Origin: Deltaproteobacteria bacterium
GTDB taxonomy: Bacteria > Myxococcota_A > UBA9160 > SZUA-336
Assembly: GCA_004356455.1 (NCBI GenBank)
Contig: SMWZ01000085.1
Location: 1 to 41,256 of the forward strand
Reading direction: 5' to 3'
Length of the DNA stretch: 41,256 nt
The position numbers and the translations under genes were made by a program. Shown here one piece after another: positions 31,411-40,345 of the stretch. Numbering within the stretch: position 1 is the stretch's first letter; every line of letters begins with the position of its first letter. The notes below the pieces were generated by a model that did no database searches, was not told the DNA's origin, and saw only the letters and a program-made list of their open reading frames with translations.

Positions 31411-31770
31411 TCAACCTTGGCCGCGTAGCTTGCGTAGCTTGCGTAGGTCGCGCTTGGTGGGGCGGCCAGCACCGCGCTCGCGCCGGGCCACGGGCTCTTC
31501 GCGCGGCGGGGGCGGGGGCGAGTGGTCCTGGTAGAGCTCCCGCGCCTGCGTAGCTGAGAGCCGCTTTTCGGCTAGAGCGGAGACCTCGAGCATGCGCAGT
31601 GCGCGAGCTTTCTGCACCAGCACCTCGTCGCCGACGCGCACCGGATGATGCGGCTTGATCCGACCCCCGTTCAGTCTGACGCGTCCGCCGCTGCAGGCCT
31701 CGGTCGCCTGGGTTCGCGACTTGAAGATGCGCGCCGCACACAGCCAGCGATCTACTCGCACACTATCCAC
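31411..31770 (-). CDS. hslR: S4-domain RNA-binding protein, Hsp15-like
   Basis: 119 aa. The S4 domain is plain: VRVDRWLCAARIFKSRTQATEACSGGRVRLNGGRIKPHHPVRVGDEVLV, with the conserved DRWL, RTQA and GGRV elements. A basic tail (RGAGRPTKRDLRKLRKLRGQG) suits RNA binding. E. coli Hsp15 rescues stalled 50S subunits that carry peptidyl-tRNA; the same role is inferred. Length is close to the E. coli protein (133 aa). It is convergent with the VOC genes across the tandem repeat. Confidence 0.82.
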   Translation of the reverse strand: MDSVRVDRWLCAARIFKSRTQATEACSGGRVRLNGGRIKPHHPVRVGDEVLVQKARALRMLEVSALAEKRLSATQARELYQDHSPPPPPREEPVARRERGAGRPTKRDLRKLRKLRGQG

Positions 31771-31813
31771 GGCTCGGATTCTACGCGGGCCCTCGGTCGG
31801 CGGGGCGCGGCGC

Positions 31814-33577
31814 TCAGGCCTGCAGCTTCTCCATCAGCTCCGCCAGGCCCGGGTAGTCGGGCTTGAAGACCTCGATCCGCTCCAGCATCTCACACGCACC
31901 GGAGCGATTGCCCAGCTGGTAACGCAGCCCCGCCAGCGTGAACAGCATGTCGAGGTTTCCGGAGTGGAGCTCGACAAAAGCCGCCACCCGGCGCTCGGCC
32001 GCCTCCAGCTCTCCGCACTGAAAGGCCGCCTGGACCAGCCCGTAGACCGCGGCCAGACGATCCGCCTCCAGCTCCAGAGACGCCTCAAAAGAAGAGACCG
32101 CCTCCCGGCCCCGGTTCTGAGCCACCAGCGCCAGCCCCAGACCACACCAGGTCCGTCCGGACTTCCCTCGGACCAACGCCTCACGGAAGGCACGTTCCCC
32201 GCCGGCAGCATCCCCAGCGTGCAGCGCGAGCGAGCCGAGTCCCACCCAGGGATCCTCCAGCTCGGGGGCCAGCCTTTGCGCTTCCTCGAACGTGGCCCGT
32301 GCGGCCTCGTGCGCGTCGGACTCGAGCTGCAAGTTCGCGCGCTCGCACAGCACGCGCGCCAGCTCCTCGCGCAGCAGAGGCTCCGCCCGCTCCAGCGCCA
32401 GGCGAGCCTCCTCCAGCTCTCCTTCGCGTCGGCAGATCGTGGCCAGCAGCCGGTACGCCCTAGGGCTGGGGTGCGCGGCGAGATGGGCGGCGAGCGCCTG
32501 GCGCGCACCCGGAATGTCCCCGAAAGCCACCTGCGCCTCGATGTTCTCGAGCCCCTGATCGTCGCTCGATGCCTGGACAGGCTCGGGGGCGGCCGGCCGG
32601 GGGCAGAAGCGGGCCCGGATCTCTTCCGCCATCTGGCTGGCCGCAGCGCCTTCGCAGCTCAGGATCTCGTTCTTCAGCATGGAGCGAGCGGCCGCAAAGC
32701 GGGCTGCTCCGGGGCTGGCCGAAAGCTCGGACCGCAGGGCGCGTTCGAGCTCTTCCACATTGTGAACACGCTGGCCTAAGTCCGCGTAGCGGTGCTCGTG
32801 GCGCGCGCTGCTCGGGGCACCCGTGAGCTCGACCCAGATGGCGCCCTTCCCGAGAGCGATCGCCTCGTAGAGCAAGCTTCCGCCGTCGGCGACCACCACA
32901 TCGGCCGCGGCCATCGCGGTGCTTTGGTCCGCGGCGTCCAACAGCGCCAGGCCCGGAGAGCTGGCCACCAACGCTCGCTGGGTCTCTAGCCAGGCCTGGG
33001 GCCACGCCTGAGGCAGAATCAGGACCATCCACCCCGAGGCGGTCACAGAGGCGATCTCGTCACCGAGCACCTTCGTGGCGGAGTGAATCGGATCCGCCGT
33101 GGGCGCATACAGCACGACGTGCCCGTTCTCGGGGATCCCGAGCTTGCGCCGCGCGCGTACACGCATCTCCCCCGACTCGCGCCAGAGCTCGTCGAGGCGA
33201 GCCAGGCCGCATACGGCCACCTCGCCCGCAACCCGCCCTCGCAGATGCTGCGCGCGCGCCGGACCCGGAACCAGCACCAGGTCCGCCGTCGCCAACGGGT
33301 CCGAGAGTCGTTCGCTGTGCGAAAACAACGTCGGGGGCAGGAGCGTGTCCTCGATCACGACCAGCCGCTCGGGCCTCGTCACTGGGGCAAGGTCATCGCA
33401 ATCAACCACGACGCGGACCTTGCAGGGCGGCGGCTCGGAGGAGCCGCGCTCGGAACCGTCCGACGCGACGGTGAAGCTCACGCACTCGCCCGCCTGCTCG
33501 AGCGCCCGCCTCAGGGCCCGCAGCGTGGGCAGATCCGCCGGCTGGCGTGTGTAAAGCTCGATCCCTGCGCGATTCAT
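31814..33577 (-). CDS. GT-B fold glycosyltransferase-like protein fused to C-terminal TPR repeats
   Basis: 587 aa from the ATG at 33577 (a GTG at 33655 would add 26 basic residues). The N-terminal half has LVVIEDTLLPPTLFSHSERLSDPLATADLVLVPG, a Rossmann strand VVLYAPTADPIHS, and ADVVVADGGSLLYEAIALGKGAIWVEL, the donor-binding pattern of GT-B enzymes such as CDP-glycerol glycerophosphotransferase and UDP-GlcNAc 2-epimerase relatives. From about residue 330 on, TPR units follow (YRLLATICRREGELEEARLALERAEPLL, AERAFREALVRGKSGRTWCGLG, AVSSFEASLELEADRLAAVYGLV). The activity and acceptor are unknown. Confidence 0.72.
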   Translation of the reverse strand: MNRAGIELYTRQPADLPTLRALRRALEQAGECVSFTVASDGSERGSSEPPPCKVRVVVDCDDLAPVTRPERLVVIEDTLLPPTLFSHSERLSDPLATADLVLVPGPARAQHLRGRVAGEVAVCGLARLDELWRESGEMRVRARRKLGIPENGHVVLYAPTADPIHSATKVLGDEIASVTASGWMVLILPQAWPQAWLETQRALVASSPGLALLDAADQSTAMAAADVVVADGGSLLYEAIALGKGAIWVELTGAPSSARHEHRYADLGQRVHNVEELERALRSELSASPGAARFAAARSMLKNEILSCEGAAASQMAEEIRARFCPRPAAPEPVQASSDDQGLENIEAQVAFGDIPGARQALAAHLAAHPSPRAYRLLATICRREGELEEARLALERAEPLLREELARVLCERANLQLESDAHEAARATFEEAQRLAPELEDPWVGLGSLALHAGDAAGGERAFREALVRGKSGRTWCGLGLALVAQNRGREAVSSFEASLELEADRLAAVYGLVQAAFQCGELEAAERRVAAFVELHSGNLDMLFTLAGLRYQLGNRSGACEMLERIEVFKPDYPGLAELMEKLQA

Positions 33578-33655
33578 CGTAGTTGCACCCTCTTGCGCGT
33601 GCACCCGCGCCCGGAACTCCCCAACGGCAGGAAGGAGCTTCCGCTTGAGCCTCAC

Positions 33656-33919
33656 GAGGCCTGGCCGGAGTCCGCCGATCTCGGGGGAGGCCTATAAGGG
33701 ATGCGGAGGCACAGACTCGCTTCCTGGCGCAAGCGGGGATACGGTCGAAGTCAGTAAATCGCGCGCGAGAACGAGGGGTTACCTCCGTTGCAGGGGGCCA
33801 CTCGATGACCGCGCACGCGGGTCTCAATTCCAGCCTCGGGGCCCCCGAAGAGGCAGGGGTGGCTTGCCTCCACGACACCTGCAGGCTACAAGGGACCACC
33901 TTCGGATCTGGGAGGCGTT
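33656..33919. other. Divergent intergenic region before the topoisomerase gene
   Basis: No gene seen. A TATAAG (about 33695) appears in an otherwise GC-rich stretch, but no -35 is placed at a usable distance and it lies over 200 nt from the topoisomerase start. I found no clear promoter or repeat. Confidence 0.4.
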
Positions 33920-36583
33920 GTGAGCAAGGCGCTAGTCATCACCGAGAAGCCAAGTGTCGCGCGCGATATCGTGGCCGCTTTCGGAGGCTTTCGCGAGCAG
34001 GACGGCTATTGGGAGGGTGATCGCTTCGTAGTCACGTTCTCGGTGGGGCACATCGTCGAGCTGCTGGCACCGGAGGACATCGACCCGATCTACAAGCGCT
34101 GGACGCTCGACACGCTTCCCATTCTTCCGGACGAGTTCAAGCTCAAGCAAAAGTCAGGCGCCGGCGAACGGGTGCGCACGATCAAGAAGCTGCTCAAGCG
34201 CAACGACATCGAGCGCGTAATCAACGCCTGCGATGCGGGACGCGAGGGTGAGCTGATCTTCCGCGAGATCCTCGAGTTCCTGGGAAACTCCAAGCCCGTT
34301 GAGCGGCTCTGGCTCCAGTCCATGACTCACGCGGCGATCCGCCGCGCATTCGAGAACCTGGAGCCGGGCGAGGCTTACGACAACCTGGCGGCAGCGGCGG
34401 CCTGTCGTTCGCGCGCGGACTGGCTGATCGGGATGAACGCCACGCGCGCCCTCACGCGACGCCTGAAGGGTAGACGGGAGCGCACGGCCTGGTCTGCGGG
34501 CCGCGTCCAGACCCCCACGCTGGCCATCCTGGTAGGCCGCGAGCTCGAGATCTTAGCGCACGTTCCGCGCCTCTACTGGCGGCTGGAGGCACGCTTCCAG
34601 GGACCGCATGAGTACACCGGCATCTGGTTCGACCCTGAGTTCGAAGCCCGCAAAGACCATCCGGATGAGCGTGATGATCGGATCTTCGAAGAGCATCGGG
34701 CACGCTCCATCGCCAACGCCGTAGAGGGGCAGGCCGGCAGTGCGCGCGAGACGCGCAAGCCCAGTCGCGAGACGGCCCCGCCGCTATTCGACATCACGAG
34801 CCTGCAGCGCGAGGGGAACCGTCGCTACGGCTGGTCCGCCAAGCGAACCCTCAACGCGGCTCAGCGCTGCTACGAGGGTCATAAGATTCTGACTTACCCA
34901 CGCACGGGCTCGCGCTGCCTGCCAACCGATTATCGCGCCACCGTGGACGAGATCCTGCGGTCCCTCGCGCAGGCAGGCTCCTTTCGCTCCGAGGCCGCGA
35001 AGCTGCTCGAGACCGGCCTGGAGAACACGGCGCGCACGTTCAACGATGCCAAGATTACAGACCACTTCGCGATTATTCCGACCGGACAAGCTCCAGCCAA
35101 GACTCTCAGCGGTGACGACGCCCGGCTCTACGATCTGGTCTCACGCCGCTTTCTCTCCACGTTCTACCCGCCGGCCGTGTGGACGCGGGTCGATCGCGTC
35201 ACGGAGGTTTCCGGACACTCTTTCCGCTCGCAATCGCGCACGCTCGACCAGCCGGGCTGGCGGGCGGTCATGGGTCAGACAGGGCAGGAGGACCAGGTTC
35301 TTCCCCCGCTCGCAGCGGGACAGTCCACGGCCGAAGGCGTTGCAGTGCGCAGCCTGGAGGTCGATACGCAGGGCGAGAAGACCAAGCCCCCGCCCCGTGT
35401 TACGGAGGGGCGCATGCTCTCCTTGATGGAGAACGCCGGGCAGTATGTGGATGACGATGACCTGGCGGAAGCCTTACACGAGAAGGGCATCGGGACCCCG
35501 GCCACCCGCGCCGACATCATCGAGAACCTGCTCCTCAAAGCCTACGTGGTGCGGGTGGGCAAGGCGCTGCGCCCCACGGTCAAGGGGATCCGGCTGGTCG
35601 ACGTGCTACGCCGCATCCGGGTGGACCGGCTGGCTTCGCCTGAGCTCACGGGCGAGATGGAGTACGAGCTGAGCGAGATTCAGCAGGGCAAGCGCACGCC
35701 TGAGGCGTTTATGGCGGATATGGTCGTCTACACGAAGGAGATCGTCGCCCGTACAAGCGAGTTCGACTACGACGAGCTCTACCCCGACGATGAGATCCTT
35801 GGGCCCTGTCCCGGCTGCGGCAAACCGGTCTACGAGCGCTCCTGGTTCTATCGCTGCAAGGAAGATCCGGACCTGGAGCGCGATGCTGATTGCGATTTCC
35901 GGATCTGGAAGGACAAGGCCGGACGCTACATAGACCGCACCACGGCGCGTCTTCTGCTCGAGAAGAAGGAGACGCCGGTTCTCGATGGCTTCAGCTACCG
36001 GGATGGGCGCACCTACAGCGCGAGCTTAAGGCTCGACGGCAAGGAGCTCACGCTGGTCCCGGTGGAGGGCAGCGAGGGGGACCACGTCAGCGACGTGGTC
36101 GAGTACGAGGTGGACGATCGACCGCTCGGCCCCTGTCCTCGAGAGCATGGGAGCGAGGTCGTGGAGACCACCACCCACTATGTGTGCAAGAGCACGCTGG
36201 AACGGACCAAGGACGACGACTCGAAGCCCTGTCCCTTCACCCTGCCCCGAACCGTCTGCCGCCGGGAGATGACGCGGGACGAAGCCGAGCATTACCTGAA
36301 GCATAAGCGCACCGCGATGATCGACGATTTCATCTCGAAGCGAGGTCATCCTTTCTCGGCAACTCTCTTCATCAAAGAAAACGGGCGTCACGGTTTCGAG
36401 TTCGCCCGGAAGACCGGGGCGGCGGGGCGCAAGACCGGCGGGAAAGCGGTGACCCGGAAGAAGGGCACGACGACACGAAAGAAGTCGCCGACCAGAGCCG
36501 CGACGAAGCGGAAGAAGGCCGCGGCCAAGAGCCCCCGTCGCAAGGCACCTGCCAAAGGCCGTAAGCGGGGCAAGAGCTCCTAG
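33920..36583 (+). CDS. topB: Type IA DNA topoisomerase with extra C-terminal domains and basic tail
   Basis: 887 aa, GTG start. Toprim opens with KALVITEKPSVARDIVAAFGG and contains CDAGREGELIFREI; the catalytic Tyr is in ILTYPRTGSRCLPTDY (Tyr326). The order and the TEKPSVARDI start match topoisomerase III-like enzymes. After the core come a four-Cys zinc motif (LGPCPGCGKP ... YRCKED), a second Cys-containing stretch (LGPCPREHGSEVVETTTHYVCKS), and small C-terminal repeats (FISKRGHPFSATLFIKENGRHGFEF). The last ~45 residues are a Lys/Arg/Ala tail (KKGTTTRKKSPTRAATKRKK) like histone H1 tails. It relaxes or decatenates DNA. TopA is the alternative name, as type IA families intergrade. Confidence 0.85.
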   Translation: MSKALVITEKPSVARDIVAAFGGFREQDGYWEGDRFVVTFSVGHIVELLAPEDIDPIYKRWTLDTLPILPDEFKLKQKSGAGERVRTIKKLLKRNDIERVINACDAGREGELIFREILEFLGNSKPVERLWLQSMTHAAIRRAFENLEPGEAYDNLAAAAACRSRADWLIGMNATRALTRRLKGRRERTAWSAGRVQTPTLAILVGRELEILAHVPRLYWRLEARFQGPHEYTGIWFDPEFEARKDHPDERDDRIFEEHRARSIANAVEGQAGSARETRKPSRETAPPLFDITSLQREGNRRYGWSAKRTLNAAQRCYEGHKILTYPRTGSRCLPTDYRATVDEILRSLAQAGSFRSEAAKLLETGLENTARTFNDAKITDHFAIIPTGQAPAKTLSGDDARLYDLVSRRFLSTFYPPAVWTRVDRVTEVSGHSFRSQSRTLDQPGWRAVMGQTGQEDQVLPPLAAGQSTAEGVAVRSLEVDTQGEKTKPPPRVTEGRMLSLMENAGQYVDDDDLAEALHEKGIGTPATRADIIENLLLKAYVVRVGKALRPTVKGIRLVDVLRRIRVDRLASPELTGEMEYELSEIQQGKRTPEAFMADMVVYTKEIVARTSEFDYDELYPDDEILGPCPGCGKPVYERSWFYRCKEDPDLERDADCDFRIWKDKAGRYIDRTTARLLLEKKETPVLDGFSYRDGRTYSASLRLDGKELTLVPVEGSEGDHVSDVVEYEVDDRPLGPCPREHGSEVVETTTHYVCKSTLERTKDDDSKPCPFTLPRTVCRREMTRDEAEHYLKHKRTAMIDDFISKRGHPFSATLFIKENGRHGFEFARKTGAAGRKTGGKAVTRKKGTTTRKKSPTRAATKRKKAAAKSPRRKAPAKGRKRGKSS

Positions 36584-36587
36584 CTGC

Positions 36588-36593
36588 TACAAT
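36588..36593 (+). promoter_or_regulatory. Possible -10 element for aguB-aguA
   Basis: A TACAAT, flanked by CTGC and TTCC in a locally AT-richer patch, lies 41 nt before the aguB start. The -35 region at 16-18 nt is G-rich and does not match. Low-confidence candidate. Confidence 0.28.
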
Positions 36594-36633
36594 TTCCACC
36601 GCCGATCCCATGGGTCGAGGGGGAGTTGAGCCG

Positions 36634-37509
36634 ATGCTGAGTTCCGTTCGACGCATCGGCCTGGTGCAGCAGGCCGCACAGGAGGACCGCGAGAGGAGCC
36701 TCGCGCTCGCCGAAGAGGGTGTGCGCGCGGCCGCCGCCCAGGGCGCCCAGCTGATCTCTTTGCAGGAGCTCTTCCGCACACCTTATTTTCCGCAGGTCGA
36801 GAGCGCCGATCACTTCGATCTCGCCGAATCCATTCCCGGGCCGACCAGCGAGTGCATGTCCAAGCTGGCCGCCGAACTCGGTGTCGTTCTGATCGTCCCG
36901 GTCTTCGAGAAGCGTGCGGCGGGCGTCTACCACAACAGCGCGATCGTGATCGATACCGATGGAACACAGGCGGGTCTCTATCGAAAGATGCATATCCCGG
37001 ACGATCCCGGCTTCTACGAGAAGTATTATTTCACTCCGGGAGATACGGGCTTTCACGCCATCGATACCAGACTGGGACGCATCGGCGTGCTCATCTGCTG
37101 GGACCAGTGGTTTCCGGAAGCGGCTCGCTTATTGGCCCTGGACGGCGCCGAAATCCTCTTCTACCCGAGCGCGATCGCGTGGCTGGATGGGGAGAGCAAG
37201 GAGGAGAACGACGCCCAGCGCGAATCCTGGATCACAGTTCAGCGTGGGCACGCGATCGTCAATGGTGTGTTCGTTGCAGCGACGAACCGTGTGGGCCGTG
37301 AGGGTGGCCTCACCTTCTTCGGCAGCTCGTTTGCGTGCGATCCGCAGGGTCGCATCCTGGCACAGGCGCGAACCGATCACGAGCAGGTTCTCGTCGTTGA
37401 CTGCTCGATGGCAAGGATCGAAGAGCAGCGGCGCGGCTGGCCTTTCCTGCGTGACCGGCGTATCGACGCCTACGCGGATCTCCTGCTGCGTTTTCGGCGC
37501 ACGCCGTGA
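36634..37509 (+). CDS. aguB: N-carbamoylputrescine amidohydrolase
   Basis: 291 aa nitrilase-superfamily enzyme that releases CO2 and NH3 from N-carbamoylputrescine to give putrescine. The catalytic triad is visible: Glu45 in LISLQELFRTPYF, Lys118 in GLYRKMHIPDDPGFYEK, and Cys155 in IGVLICWDQWFPEAAR. The FYEKYYFTPGD segment is typical of AguB rather than other nitrilases. The ATG at 36634 has AGGGGGAG about 8 nt upstream; an ATG at 36610 is less likely. The agmatine deiminase gene starts in a GTGA overlap, confirming the pathway assignment. Confidence 0.92.
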   Translation: MLSSVRRIGLVQQAAQEDRERSLALAEEGVRAAAAQGAQLISLQELFRTPYFPQVESADHFDLAESIPGPTSECMSKLAAELGVVLIVPVFEKRAAGVYHNSAIVIDTDGTQAGLYRKMHIPDDPGFYEKYYFTPGDTGFHAIDTRLGRIGVLICWDQWFPEAARLLALDGAEILFYPSAIAWLDGESKEENDAQRESWITVQRGHAIVNGVFVAATNRVGREGGLTFFGSSFACDPQGRILAQARTDHEQVLVVDCSMARIEEQRRGWPFLRDRRIDAYADLLLRFRRTP

Positions 37510-38540
37510 CGCGGCGAATGCCCGCCGAGTGGGAGCCGCACGCCGCGGTCTGGGTGGCGTGGCCCCATGCCCCGGAGACATGGCCCGGCTGCCTCGACGC
37601 CGCGGAGCAGGAGTTCCGGACTCTGGTCGAGGCGCTCTCGGCCTCCGAGCCGGTGAACGTGCTGGTCCAGAGCCCCGCGCACGCGCAGCACGTACACGAG
37701 CAGCTGGTGTCGCAGTTCGAGAGCGCTCGACCGATTCAACTGCACGAGATCCCGACCGACGACGCCTGGCTCCGAGATACGGGACCAACCTTCGTAGAGG
37801 ACTCGCAAGCGGGGCTGCTCGCGCTCGACTGGACCTTTAACAGTTGGGGCGGAAAGTATCCTCCCTGGGACCTGGACGACCAGGCGGCGCGCAAGCTGGC
37901 CGCCCGCGCCAAGATTCGGTGCCAGCGTGTCGAACTCGTGATCGAGGGCGGGTCGCTCGAGGTGGATGGCGAGGGTACGCTGCTCGCGACGGAGTCCACG
38001 CTCCTCGACTCTAAACGCAATCCCGGAATCACGCGAGCCAAGCTACAGCAAGAGCTCGGGGAGCTGCTCGGCGTGACACGAATCGTATGGCTCGAGGGGG
38101 AGATCGAGGGCGATGACACCGATGGCCACATCGACCAGATCGCGCGTTTCGTATCGCCCGGACGTGTGGTATGTGCGCACGAGCCCGATGCGGCTGATCC
38201 CAACCACGAGCCGCTCCAGCGCTGCCGCGCCGCCCTGAGGCGTGCCCGGGATGCGCGCGGACGCCGGCTCGAGGTGATCGACCTGCCGATGCCGCCCCGG
38301 CTCGAGGCCGCTGGCGCGCGGCTTCCGGCGAGCTACGCGAACTTCTACGTCTCCAACCGGACGGTCATCGTCCCGGTCTTCGACGTGCCGACGGACGCAC
38401 AGGCGCTCAAGCTCCTGAGCGAGCTCTTTCCGGAACGCGCGGTGCGCGGCGTACCCTGCCGCACTCTGGTGCGGGGCCTCGGATCCGTACACTGCCTGGC
38501 CCAACAGCAACCCACGCTGCGACGTGGCCACGACGCCTGA
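37506..38540 (+). CDS. aguA: Agmatine deiminase
   Basis: 344 aa, GTG start overlapping the aguB stop. It converts agmatine to N-carbamoylputrescine, the substrate of AguB. The guanidine-modifying motifs are present: AWVAWPHAPETWPG, DDAWLRDTGPTFV, LEGGSLEVDGEGTLL, GDDTDGHIDQIARFV with the catalytic His, and GSVHCLAQQQP with the nucleophilic Cys330. Pairing with aguB gives a complete agmatine-to-putrescine branch. It overlaps the next (transporter) gene by 17 nt. Confidence 0.92.
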   Translation: MTRRMPAEWEPHAAVWVAWPHAPETWPGCLDAAEQEFRTLVEALSASEPVNVLVQSPAHAQHVHEQLVSQFESARPIQLHEIPTDDAWLRDTGPTFVEDSQAGLLALDWTFNSWGGKYPPWDLDDQAARKLAARAKIRCQRVELVIEGGSLEVDGEGTLLATESTLLDSKRNPGITRAKLQQELGELLGVTRIVWLEGEIEGDDTDGHIDQIARFVSPGRVVCAHEPDAADPNHEPLQRCRAALRRARDARGRRLEVIDLPMPPRLEAAGARLPASYANFYVSNRTVIVPVFDVPTDAQALKLLSELFPERAVRGVPCRTLVRGLGSVHCLAQQQPTLRRGHDA

Positions 38541-39441
38541 CACGCGCGACGCTCTCCGACCACGCGCCGTCGACTATCTCGCCACGTTGGTGGGAGCCCT
38601 GGGCATCTCGACCGCGCCGATCCTCGTCATCCTCTCGCAGGCGCACCCTACAGCGGTCGGGGTCTGGCGCTTCATCTACGCTCTGCCCCTGCTGCTGCCG
38701 CTCTGCCTGCTTCGACGCTCCAGCCGACTCGCTTTCCGTCGGCGCGGCTGGATGGCCATCGCGGGGCTCTCGGGGCTTTTCTTCGCGGCTGACCTGGCGC
38801 TCTGGCACCATTCGATCGGCTTGATCGGCGCGGGGCCGGCCACGCTGCTCGCCAACACCCATATCATCTGGATCGCGCTGATCGGCCTCTTCTTTCTCGG
38901 GGAGCAACCCTCTCGGGTGTTCTGGCTTTTCCTGCCGCTCACGCTGCTGGGCATGTTCCTGCTGGTGGGCGGTGGAGTTGCGGGCATCCCACACACGGCG
39001 GACCAGCGAGGACTGGTGCTTGGCATCGGCTCGGGCATTGCCTACGCGGGCATGCTCGTCTGCCTTCGCCTGGCACAGCGCCGCGCGCCGATCCCGCCGG
39101 AGTCCGCGCTGCTGGTCCAGGTCAGTCTGGCTCTCGCCGCGCTCACCCTCATCGGTCGGGCGGAGCACTCCCTGCCAGCGTCCCTCACAGCGGAGCAGCA
39201 CCTCTGGCTCGCGCTGCTCGGAATCGGTGTGCAGTTCGGGTGCTGGCTCCTGATCTCGGGCGGCATCCGGCGCTTGCCCGGTCACCACGGCGGCATGATT
39301 CTGCTGGCTCAGCCCATATGCAGTCTCGGGCTCGCCTGGTGGCTGCTGGGCCAGGCGCTCAGCGCCAGCCGCATCGCCGGCGCCCTCCTCGTCCTGATCG
39401 GCGTCGCCGTGCCGTTACTGCGCGAGGCGCGGTCCAGCTAG
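38524..39441 (+). CDS. EamA-family drug/metabolite transporter
   Basis: 305 aa, GTG start. Ten hydrophobic segments in two EamA repeats are apparent: the first starts DYLATLVGALGISTAPILVI with FRFIYALPLL-like VWRFIYALPLLLP; the second starts LVLGIGSGIAYAGMLVCL with ILLAQPICSLGLAWWLLGQALS. Substrate unknown. A role in polyamine or amino-acid export is suggested only by translational linkage to aguA. Its C-terminus ends a short distance before the convergent methyltransferase gene. Confidence 0.82.
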   Translation: MATTPDTRDALRPRAVDYLATLVGALGISTAPILVILSQAHPTAVGVWRFIYALPLLLPLCLLRRSSRLAFRRRGWMAIAGLSGLFFAADLALWHHSIGLIGAGPATLLANTHIIWIALIGLFFLGEQPSRVFWLFLPLTLLGMFLLVGGGVAGIPHTADQRGLVLGIGSGIAYAGMLVCLRLAQRRAPIPPESALLVQVSLALAALTLIGRAEHSLPASLTAEQHLWLALLGIGVQFGCWLLISGGIRRLPGHHGGMILLAQPICSLGLAWWLLGQALSASRIAGALLVLIGVAVPLLREARSS

Positions 39442-39445
39442 CCCG

Positions 39446-40210
39446 CTAACCCCTCGCGAGGACGATGGTCTCGCCAGAGACGTAGTCGAAAGGACGGCCG
39501 TCGAAGCCGCCGTGGATCTGAACGTCCTCGAATCCCGCTCGGACCAGCAGGTGCTCGAGCTCGTAGCGGAAGAAGTAGCGCATGCGCATCTCCACGATCT
39601 CGTTGTCGATCACTTCACCCGCCTGGCTGCGCTCGTAGCGCATGCGTAGCTTCATCAGCTGCTGCGTGTGATCGAAATCGACCGCCGTGTAGCGGACGAT
39701 CTCCTCGTCATCCTGCTCGAAGCGCACATCCTCCCGCTCGGGCTCCCGCACCAGCCGGATTCGATCGAGTTGGGGTGCAAAGACATCGAATGCGAAGCAA
39801 CCGCCGGGAGCGAGGTGGCGCCGCACACACGCGAGGCAGTCGAGCTGCTCTTCTACCGTGTACAAGTGCTGGAAGACACGGAAGCCCGCAAAGATCAGCG
39901 GGAAGCGATCGGCGCCGAGGTCGAAGTTTTGCATGGCTGCGCACACAAGTCGTAGCGTTGGCGGCGGTTGCTTGCGGCGTAGCACGTCGAGCATGCGAGG
40001 GGAGGCGTCCAGGCCGGTGCAGGGGATCCCCTGGGTAGCGATCGCGAGCAAGGTCCGACCTGTCCCACAGCCCAATTCGAGCACCGGCCCGCACGCGTCG
40101 CTCGCAAGCTTCCGATAGAATTCTATGTCGCCGCTGGGATCACGGATCTGCTCGTAGACGCGATCGTAGTAGCGCGAGGTGGTAGGCCCGTAGATGTCGG
40201 CGTCCAGCAT
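39446..40210 (-). CDS. Class I SAM-dependent methyltransferase
   Basis: 254 aa. The SAM-binding motif I is VLELGCGTGRTLLAIA; motif II is GLDASPRMLDVLRR; FALPRYL-type post-motifs appear as FAGFRVFQHL. The C-terminal domain has the usual strands. The ATG at 40210 has GGAG 6 nt upstream and is preferred over the ATG at 40222. The substrate is unknown. The gene is convergent with the EamA transporter (4 nt apart) and divergent from dapF. Confidence 0.82.
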   Translation of the reverse strand: MLDADIYGPTTSRYYDRVYEQIRDPSGDIEFYRKLASDACGPVLELGCGTGRTLLAIATQGIPCTGLDASPRMLDVLRRKQPPPTLRLVCAAMQNFDLGADRFPLIFAGFRVFQHLYTVEEQLDCLACVRRHLAPGGCFAFDVFAPQLDRIRLVREPEREDVRFEQDDEEIVRYTAVDFDHTQQLMKLRMRYERSQAGEVIDNEIVEMRMRYFFRYELEHLLVRAGFEDVQIHGGFDGRPFDYVSGETIVLARG

Positions 40211-40345
40211 CTGCTGCTCCATGCAGCGGGGGGAGCGCGATTCCAGCAAAAATCTTTGGGCCGATCAAGCGGCTCGGTCTCGATCGGCAGCACAGGTACG
40301 TGCATCGTGGCGCAGGTGGGCGATCCTGTGGACTGGAGGTCGGAA

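Noticed and set aside
31655..32779. 374-codon plus-strand ORF
   Set aside because: Antisense to the S4 protein and the GT-B/TPR gene; translation is Gln/Leu/Arg-rich without a fold signature.
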